This document shows, piece after piece, positions 5,549 to 9,685 of a stretch of 9,685 nt of DNA. Source of the stretch: Pseudomonadota bacterium (GTDB lineage Bacteria; Pseudomonadota; Gammaproteobacteria; Steroidobacterales; Steroidobacteraceae). Both the position numbers and the translations under genes were made by a program. Position 1 is the stretch's first letter; each line of letters opens with the position of its first letter. The notes under the pieces were generated by a model. It saw only the letters and a program-made list of their open reading frames with translations, made no database searches and was not told where the DNA came from. The DNA lies in contig JAEZCN010000019.1 in the NCBI GenBank assembly GCA_023433515.1, positions 1-9,685 of the forward strand. The letters run 5' to 3'.

Positions 5549-6046
5549 TCAGGCTTCGGCGGAAATCACGCGGCCCGTGGCCGCATAGGGATTCGAACTC
5601 GTGCGCGGGCCGTAGGCGCGCGGCGCGCTGTCGACGGATCCGGTGAGGGCGCCCAGCAAACCCTCGACGCGCTTGATCTGCGCGCCGACCAGGACGCCGT
5701 TGCGGTCGTTCAGGTCGCGGCAGCGTTTGGCGCGTGAGGCGCATTCTTCGTACGGCTTCGCGAGCGTGCGTTTCGGATCGCACCAGGCGATGAGCTTCGA
5801 AAGTCCGGACAGGTCGGCCGAGTAGCCGTGCAGGCTGCACAGCGCGCGGCGCTCGTCCTCGATCTTGAGCAGACGGACCACGTTCGACTGCCGCGTTTCA
5901 GCCAGCGATTCGAGGGCGTCGATGTCGCGCTCCCTGAGCGCGCCGTGTTCGCGATCGAGCAGGGATTCGAATTCGCCGAGCGCGGCATTCTCGTCGGCGA
6001 GCAGGCGCCCGAGAGTGTCGCGAACCAGCGCGGGGTCCATGTTCAT
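5549..6046 (-). CDS. flgN: Flagellar export chaperone FlgN
   Basis: FlgN is the cytoplasmic chaperone that binds the hook-filament junction proteins FlgK and FlgL and hands them to the flagellar export apparatus. The 165-residue product is mostly helical with the typical N-terminal heptad-rich region (DTLGRLLADENAALGEFESL, LLDREHGALRERDIDALESL, then ETRQSNVVRLLKIEDERRAL). A later helix contains NDRNGVLVGAQIKRVEGLLG, and the tail SSNPYAATGRVISAEA is likely flexible, as the partner-binding tail is in the family. The start may be ATG 6046 or ATG 6040; the first lies three bases after the flgM stop and has only a weak Shine-Dalgarno, consistent with coupling to flgM. Identification rests on gene order flgA-flgM-flgN as much as on sequence, which is poorly conserved in this family. 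Confidence 0.88.
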   Translation of the reverse strand: MNMDPALVRDTLGRLLADENAALGEFESLLDREHGALRERDIDALESLAETRQSNVVRLLKIEDERRALCSLHGYSADLSGLSKLIAWCDPKRTLAKPYEECASRAKRCRDLNDRNGVLVGAQIKRVEGLLGALTGSVDSAPRAYGPRTSSNPYAATGRVISAEA

Positions 6047-6049
6047 CCG

Positions 6050-6373
6050 TTACTTGTTCGCGGGAATGGCCGCGAGCAGATCCACTTCGAAGCGCATCAT
6101 CTTGTCGGCGACCCGCTGCGGGTCGACGTGATAGCGGCCTTCGTCCATCGCCTTGCGGACCGCGTCGACGCGGCTCTCGTTCACGATGGGCAGGGTGGAG
6201 ATGCGCTCCTCGAGCGCGGCGAGGGTGCGGGCGGTGTCGGAAACGTTGATGTTCGACGTTCCGGTGGTTTCGGTCTTGCGACCTTCCGCCGTGGTGTCGC
6301 GCACGCGCGCAACCGGGGCTCCACCGTTCACCTGGACCGGTCGTCCGTCGATTCCGCTGATCTTGTTCGCCAT
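6050..6373 (-). CDS. flgM: Anti-sigma-28 factor FlgM
   Basis: FlgM binds and blocks FliA (sigma-28) until the hook-basal body is finished and FlgM is exported, releasing late flagellar genes. The 107-residue length is typical. The N-terminal half (1-42) is polar and low in hydrophobics, as expected for the disordered, export-competent part. The C-terminal half carries the sigma-binding helices, with VSDTARTLAALEERISTLP (44-62), then IVNESRVDAVRKAMDEGRYH (63-82) and DPQRVADKMMRFEVDL (84-99). ATG 6373 is preferred because AGGAGA (6386 to 6381 on the - strand) is seven bases upstream; the longer frame beginning in the promoter is not needed. It has its own sigma-28 promoter and can also be read through from flgA. 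Confidence 0.93.
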   Translation of the reverse strand: MANKISGIDGRPVQVNGGAPVARVRDTTAEGRKTETTGTSNINVSDTARTLAALEERISTLPIVNESRVDAVRKAMDEGRYHVDPQRVADKMMRFEVDLLAAIPANK

Positions 6374-6403
6374 CGCCAATTCTCCTGGATCGTCTACGAG
6401 CAG

Positions 6404-6430
6404 GTAACGGCGTGGCCGCAACAATCTTTA
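6404..6430 (-). promoter_or_regulatory. Sigma-28 (FliA) promoter of flgM
   Basis: On the - strand TAAAGATT (6430 to 6423), an 11-base spacer and GCCGTTAC (6411 to 6404) match the sigma-28 consensus TAAAGTTT-N11-GCCGATAA at seven of eight and six of eight positions with exact spacing. Predicted transcription start is near 6397, giving a leader of about 24 bases that contains the flgM Shine-Dalgarno. It would let FliA raise its own anti-sigma factor, as known for flgM in other bacteria. Confidence 0.85.
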
Positions 6431-6453
6431 GGCGGAAAGTCGACTATTTGGCG

Positions 6454-6478
6454 CATATTCTGTCGCATGGTCATATTC
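6454..6478 (-). repeat. GAATATG direct repeat downstream of flgA
   Basis: GAATATG occurs twice on the - strand (6478 to 6472 and 6460 to 6454), 18 bases apart, in an A+T-richer patch between the flgA stop and the flgM promoter. It could be a paired regulator site upstream of flgM or chance. Confidence 0.3.
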
Positions 6479-6487
6479 CACGGGCAA

Positions 6488-7201
6488 TCAGGGAGTTACC
6501 CGGACCACTCCGGCTGAATCGGCCACTCCTTCCACGACCTTGAGCGACAGAAGGTTCTGAACGCGCACGCGCTGGTGCGCGGCGGCGTCGGCGAGCGCCT
6601 TGCCGGGCGCACGCACTTCGAACCCATTGGCGGAGGCGGTCAGCGTGACCTCCTGGCCTCTATGTATAAGGAGTGCCGCGGTCAGCGCGTCCGCGCTCAA
6701 CAGGGTTCCGGCGGGCAGCGCTCGCTTCGTCAGTCGACCCGTGAGCTCCTCGACCTTCATGACGTAGGGCGAAGCCATGCCAGGCAGTTCGCGCCTCTGC
6801 GTATCGACGTCCGTCGCGGCGATCGTCTCGCCGCGCGCGACGGCGCGCCGCAGGAGCAGCACGCTGTGCGTACGCCGGATGTCCACCGGCACGTGCACGG
6901 TCCAGGGCGAACCCTGTGTGCAGGAAACCCGCGCGAGCACGCGCGACTGGTTGCCGCGTGGCGGCTGCGCGTGTGTCTCGAGCGGTGCGGCGCAGGCGGT
7001 GAGCCGCAGGCGCGTGTCGAGCGCTCCGGCTTCGACCGATACGCCGGTCGCCTTCGGATCCAGTACGCCGCGCACCGCGCGTTCGGCCGAGGCGCGCACG
7101 CTCGAGAGTGTCTGCAGTCCATCCGCGGCCTTGTCCGAACCCTGGGCGAAGCACGCGCAGGAGAGAGCGGCCATTCCAACAGTCAACGTTTTGACCCACA
7201 T
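6488..7201 (-). CDS. flgA: Flagellar basal-body P-ring formation chaperone FlgA
   Basis: FlgA is a periplasmic chaperone that helps FlgI assemble into the P ring around the rod. The 237-residue precursor has a signal peptide (1-19, MWVKTLTVGMAALSCACFA). The N-terminal region holds the wing domain with LRLTACAAPLETHAQPPRGN. The SAF domain follows: PVDIRRTHSVLLLRRAVARG (about 105-125), TIAATDVDTQRRELPG, LTGRLTKRALPAGTLLSADA. The end is the conserved barrel GQEVTLTASANGFEVRAPGKA with VRVQNLLSLKVVEGVADSAG. The start at 7201 gives a signal peptide with a positive charge (Lys4); the alternatives TTG (codon 6) and ATG (codon 10) would lose it. The sigma-54 promoter ends so close to this ATG that the message is predicted to be almost leaderless. 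flgM and flgN follow on the same strand. Confidence 0.93.
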   Translation of the reverse strand: MWVKTLTVGMAALSCACFAQGSDKAADGLQTLSSVRASAERAVRGVLDPKATGVSVEAGALDTRLRLTACAAPLETHAQPPRGNQSRVLARVSCTQGSPWTVHVPVDIRRTHSVLLLRRAVARGETIAATDVDTQRRELPGMASPYVMKVEELTGRLTKRALPAGTLLSADALTAALLIHRGQEVTLTASANGFEVRAPGKALADAAAHQRVRVQNLLSLKVVEGVADSAGVVRVTP

Positions 7202-7212
7202 GCCCTGTAGTT

Positions 7213-7228
7213 AGCAATCGACGTGCCA
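7213..7228 (-). promoter_or_regulatory. Sigma-54 (RpoN) promoter of flgA
   Basis: On the - strand TGGCACGTCGATTGCT (7228 to 7213) matches the sigma-54 consensus TGGCACG-N4-TTGCW completely, with GG and GC 12 bases apart. Counting from the -12 C at 7214, the start is expected at about 7202, one base before the flgA ATG. In P. aeruginosa flgA is RpoN-dependent through FleQ; the activator here is not in the window. Confidence 0.92.
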
Positions 7229-7378
7229 GCACACGCGGTCCGCTCAAGAAACGACGCGCGAGGCCGTTACCGGATACCAGACGCATCGAGCGCCGCCGCC
7301 GGAACTTCTCCGCCGCCGCGCGGCAATCGCTCACCCGCGCGGTGCGCGCCGCGTCACATTCCCACACGTCCATAACGT

Positions 7379-7396
7379 CCGCACGGCCCCGTGCGG
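7379..7396. promoter_or_regulatory. Perfect 18-base inverted repeat upstream of the flgB promoter
   Basis: CCGCACGG-CC-CCGTGCGG is a perfect dyad with 8-base arms, ending 15 bases before the flgB sigma-54 promoter at 7412. It may be an activator or repressor operator. No known consensus is matched (it is not FleQ-like), and GC-rich dyads also arise by chance in such DNA. Confidence 0.4.
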
Positions 7397-7411
7397 CGCG
7401 AAAACCCTCCG

Positions 7412-7427
7412 TGGCACGTCGCTTGCT
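7412..7427 (+). promoter_or_regulatory. Sigma-54 (RpoN) promoter of flgBCDE
   Basis: TGGCACGTCGCTTGCT is a complete match to the sigma-54 consensus, GG at 7413-7414 and GC at 7425-7426. Transcription should start near 7438, leaving a leader of about 36 bases with GAGGAG (7463-7468) before flgB. It differs from the flgA promoter at a single spacer base. Confidence 0.94.
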
Positions 7428-7473
7428 TTGCTTCCCCCGTGTCGGCCCGCTGACGCCGACGCGAGGAGTGACC

Positions 7474-7887
7474 ATGCCATTGAATCTCGACCAGTACATC
7501 GGAGTGCACGCGACCGCGCTCGACGTGCGTGCGCGTCGTACCGAGTTGATCGCGAACAACCTCGCGAATGCGGACACGCCGGGCTACAAGGCCCGCGACA
7601 TCGACTTCCGCCAGGCCATGGCGCGCGCCGCGGGCGAGACGCCCACCTCGGGCGTGAACTTGTCGACCACGCAGGCGGGCCACATCGGCGGCGCCGCGTC
7701 GGCCGACGCCGCCGGCAATCCGGATCTCAAGTACCGCACGCCGCTCGCGCCGGCGCTCGACGGCAACACGGTCGACGCGCAGCTCGAGCAGTCGGCCTTC
7801 GCCGAGAACGCGGTGCGCTACCAGGCGACGCTGACTTTCCTCAACGCGAAATTCCGCGGTCTCATGACCGCGATCATGGGCAGCTGA
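7474..7887 (+). CDS. flgB: Flagellar basal-body proximal rod protein FlgB
   Basis: FlgB is one of the rod proteins that join the MS ring to the hook across the periplasm; it is exported by the flagellar type III system without a cleaved signal. The 137-residue protein has the N-terminal rod signature ELIANNLANADTPGYKARDI (24-43) followed by DFRQAM. The middle (about 50-90) is Ala/Gly/Thr-rich and variable, and the C-terminal amphipathic helix runs through VRYQATLTFLNAKFRGLMTA. ATG 7474 is chosen over a longer upstream frame because GAGGAG lies six bases before it and the sigma-54 start is at about 7438, inside that longer frame. It is the first gene of flgBCDE, with flgC two bases after its stop. 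Confidence 0.95.
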   Translation: MPLNLDQYIGVHATALDVRARRTELIANNLANADTPGYKARDIDFRQAMARAAGETPTSGVNLSTTQAGHIGGAASADAAGNPDLKYRTPLAPALDGNTVDAQLEQSAFAENAVRYQATLTFLNAKFRGLMTAIMGS

Positions 7888-7889
7888 TC

Positions 7890-8315
7890 ATGTCGTCCTT
7901 CAAGGCATTCGATATCGCGGGTTCGGGAATGTCGGCGCAATCCGTGCGCCTCAACACGACGGCCAGCAACCTCGCCAACGCCGAGAGCGTGAGCGGCGAC
8001 GCCAACAGTGTCTACAAGCCGCGCCATCCCATCTTCGAGGCGGTTCGCCAGCAACTCGGCGCCGCGCAGGCCGAGAACGGCAATGCCGCCGTGCGCGTGC
8101 GCGGCATCTACGAATCGCAGGCGCCAGCCGCCGCGCGCTACGAGCCCGGAAATCCGCTCGCGGACGCCAACGGCTACGTCTACGCGCCCGCGGTCAACGT
8201 GGTCGAGGAGATGGTCAACATGATCTCCGCCTCGCGCTCGTACCAGAACAACGTCGAGGTCATGAACACCTCGAAAGACCTGCTGCTCGCGACACTGCGT
8301 CTGGGCCAGAGCTGA
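7890..8315 (+). CDS. flgC: Flagellar basal-body rod protein FlgC
   Basis: A 141-residue proximal rod protein, partner of FlgB, FlgF and FlgG. The N-terminal motif is FDIAGSGMSAQSVRLNTTAS followed by NLANAESV (8-34), and the middle has YKPRHPIFEAV and the family's GVRV-like segment VRVRGIYES. The C-terminal coiled-coil helix is VNVVEEMVNMISASRSYQNN with VEVMNTSKDLLLATLRLG. Only two bases separate it from flgB, and no separate strong Shine-Dalgarno is seen, so it is likely translated by coupling to flgB. Length matches the family (E. coli 134). Confidence 0.95.
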   Translation: MSSFKAFDIAGSGMSAQSVRLNTTASNLANAESVSGDANSVYKPRHPIFEAVRQQLGAAQAENGNAAVRVRGIYESQAPAAARYEPGNPLADANGYVYAPAVNVVEEMVNMISASRSYQNNVEVMNTSKDLLLATLRLGQS

Positions 8316-8327
8316 GAGGAGTAACAC

Positions 8328-9038
8328 ATGTTCGACATGGACATCATCAACGCGGCCATGATCCGCCAGCGCTCCGACCAGGACGCGGCGGCCGCCGCGG
8401 CCGCCAACGCGGCCATCGCGAAGAAAACCGAGCTCAACCAGGAAGATTTCCTGACGCTCATGATCACGCAGCTCAAGAACCAGGACCCGTTCAAGCCGCT
8501 CGAACCCGCGCAATACGTGGGCCAGCTCGCGCAGTTCAGCCAGGTCTCGGGCCTCGCGGACATGAACAAGCAGATCAGCTCGCTGACCAACAGCCTGCGC
8601 GGCAACCAGGTGCTGGACGGCGCCAGTCTCATCGGCCGCGCGGTCATCGCGCCGGGCGGCACTATCTACCTGCCCGAGGCCGTCGAAGGCGAGGCGCGCG
8701 GTCCGCAGGGCCTCATCGAAGTGCCCGTGGGAGCCTCCTCGGTGCAGCTGCTCGTGAAGGACGCGAGCGGCGCGCTGATCAGGTCGCAGGCGCTGGACAA
8801 TTCGCGCGGCGCTCACGCCTTCGCGTGGGACGGCACCACCGACGCCGGCACGCCCGCCGATGCGGGCGCGTACCAGATCGAAGTGGTCGCACGCGTCGGC
8901 AACCAGAACGTTTCATTGCAGACCAGCGTCGCGGCGCGTGTCTCGAGCGTCGCGCTCGACCCGGCCACCGGCACGCTCACGCTGGACACGGATTCACTCG
9001 GTGAGATCGCGATCGACGACGTCGAACGCGTGCTCTGA
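8328..9038 (+). CDS. flgD: Flagellar hook capping / scaffolding protein FlgD
   Basis: FlgD forms the temporary cap under which FlgE subunits polymerise into the hook. The 236-residue protein (E. coli 231) has a variable N terminus with a run of seven alanines (20-26). The conserved export/cap motif follows: LNQEDFLTLMITQLKNQDPF (36-55) and KPLEPAQYVGQLAQFSQVSG. The segment GASLIGRAVIAPGG starts the tudor-like part. The FlgD Ig-like part includes VQLLVKDASGALIRSQAL, HAFAWDGTTDAGTPADAGAY and QIEVVARVGNQNVSLQTSVA. AGGAG (8317-8321) precedes the ATG by six bases. It follows flgC by 12 bases and is in the same transcript as flgB and flgE. Confidence 0.95.
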   Translation: MFDMDIINAAMIRQRSDQDAAAAAAANAAIAKKTELNQEDFLTLMITQLKNQDPFKPLEPAQYVGQLAQFSQVSGLADMNKQISSLTNSLRGNQVLDGASLIGRAVIAPGGTIYLPEAVEGEARGPQGLIEVPVGASSVQLLVKDASGALIRSQALDNSRGAHAFAWDGTTDAGTPADAGAYQIEVVARVGNQNVSLQTSVAARVSSVALDPATGTLTLDTDSLGEIAIDDVERVL

Positions 9039-9064
9039 CGTAGCAGGTTTCAAGGAGTCATCAC

Positions 9065-9685
9065 ATGCCTTTCCGCATCGCACTTTCGGGCCTCAACGCC
9101 GCGCAATCCGATCTGAACGTCACGGCGAACAACATCGCCAACACGTCGACCAGCGGCTTCAAGGGCTCGCGCACCGAGTTCGCCGACCTGTTCGCCGTCT
9201 CGCTGCAGGGCACGTCGAACAACGCCAGCGGCAACGGCGTCCGCGTCGCCGCGGTCACGCAGCAGTTCGCGCAGGGAAACATCGAATTCACCGACTCGAA
9301 CCTGGATCTCGCGCTGAGCGGGCAGGGCATGTTCATCCTCTCCGACAACGGCGCGCTGTCGTATACCCGTGCGGGTGCGTTTCAGATGAACCGTGACGGA
9401 TACGTCGTGAATTCGATGGGCCAGCGCCTGCAGGTCTATCCGCCGCTGGCGGGGGGTGGATTCAACACCGGTGGTCTCGGCGACCTGCGCCTGCAGACCA
9501 CGGACTCCGCGCCGTCGGCCACGGCCAGCGTCGAATACACGCTGAACCTGCCGGCGAGCGCCACGCAGCCGCCGACCGCGCCGTTCAACGCGAACGATCC
9601 GAACACCTTCAACCAGGCGACGTCGCTCACGCTGTTCGACTCGCTGGGCGCGACCCACACGGGCACGCTGTATTTCTCGCGCACC
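9065..9685 (+). CDS. flgE: Flagellar hook protein FlgE, N-terminal part (runs off window)
   Basis: The frame is open from ATG 9065 to the last base (207 codons); full hook proteins are usually about 400 residues or more. The start MPFRIALSGLNAAQSDLNVT, then ANNIANTSTSGFKGSRTEFA (21-40) and DLFAVSL, is the rod/hook signature. GVRVAAVTQQFAQGNIEFTD (59-78) and NLDLALSGQGMFILSDNGAL are the conserved FlgE/FlgG D0-D1 core. SLTLFDSLGATHTGTLYF near the end belongs to the hook D2 domain, which separates FlgE from FlgF and FlgG. AAGGAG (9052-9057) lies seven bases before the ATG and flgD ends 26 bases upstream. Subunits are exported by the flagellar secretion system and polymerise under FlgD. Confidence 0.95.
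   Translation, partial: MPFRIALSGLNAAQSDLNVTANNIANTSTSGFKGSRTEFADLFAVSLQGTSNNASGNGVRVAAVTQQFAQGNIEFTDSNLDLALSGQGMFILSDNGALSYTRAGAFQMNRDGYVVNSMGQRLQVYPPLAGGGFNTGGLGDLRLQTTDSAPSATASVEYTLNLPASATQPPTAPFNANDPNTFNQATSLTLFDSLGATHTGTLYFSRT

Noticed and set aside
5578..5605. GTTCGAATCC-like T-arm sequence on the - strand (tRNA hint)
   Set aside because: The flanking bases do not pair to make a T stem, no acceptor or anticodon arm can be drawn, and the stretch encodes the conserved-looking FlgN tail SSNPYAA.
7145..7201. FlgA as a lipoprotein (cysteines 15 and 17 in the signal region)
   Set aside because: Neither cysteine has a proper lipobox (residues before them are A-L-S and S-C-A); FlgA is a soluble periplasmic chaperone in the family.
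7342..7473. N-terminal extension of flgB by 44 codons
   Set aside because: It would begin upstream of the sigma-54 transcription start, and the canonical FlgB start at 7474 has a good Shine-Dalgarno.
7818..8816. 332-codon - strand frame opposite flgB, flgC and flgD
   Set aside because: Antisense to three conserved flagellar genes, with repetitive Asp/Val/Arg/His composition typical of a high-GC shadow.
1..9685. CRISPR array, insertion sequence or phage element
   Set aside because: No regularly spaced repeats, terminal inverted repeats, transposase or integrase sequences were seen; gene content is core chromosomal.

Overview
The window reads as a contiguous piece of a high-GC gammaproteobacterial chromosome. 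It carries ihfB, a LapB-type heptosyl-synthesis regulator, galU and a flagellar flgAMN / flgBCDE block. The flagellar promoters look like the RpoN (sigma-54) and FliA (sigma-28) hierarchy known from polarly flagellated Pseudomonas, Vibrio and Xanthomonas relatives. A Xanthomonadales, Nevskiales or Steroidobacter-like origin is my best guess, but I cannot fix the genus from sequence alone. I see no mobile element, CRISPR array, tRNA or rRNA.

Left part (1-3945, all + strand): the last 40 codons of ihfB; then an EPSP synthase (aroA) starting at TTG in the same reading frame, 12 bases after the ihfB stop; a shortened lapB with no lapA in front of it; a small secreted ComEA-like helix-hairpin-helix protein; and galU. 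The spacers between these genes hold several short perfect hairpins. One of them covers the probable Shine-Dalgarno of galU.

Middle part (3942-5495, - strand): a two-gene unit of unknown function, a 119-residue cytoplasmic protein and a 286-residue lipoprotein joined by an ATGA overlap. The lipoprotein gene converges on galU, and the two stop codons share a single CTAG. A 337-base gene-free stretch lies upstream of this unit.

Right part (5496-9685): flgA-flgM-flgN on the - strand ends in a strong intrinsic terminator. flgB-flgC-flgD-flgE on the + strand runs off the window. The 272-base divergent region between flgA and flgB carries two textbook sigma-54 promoters pointing outward, and flgM has its own sigma-28 promoter inside the flgA-flgM spacer. 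This fits the known logic: RpoN drives the P-ring chaperone and the rod/hook genes first, and FliA later boosts its own anti-sigma factor FlgM and the export chaperone FlgN.

Most of the window is ordinary core-genome content, and I do not see a convincing new multi-gene system. The points most worth checking are the predicted leaderless flgA transcript, the divergent active-site loop of the EPSP synthase, the missing C-terminal TPR repeats of LapB, the possible translational switch in front of galU, and the uncharacterised lipoprotein pair.
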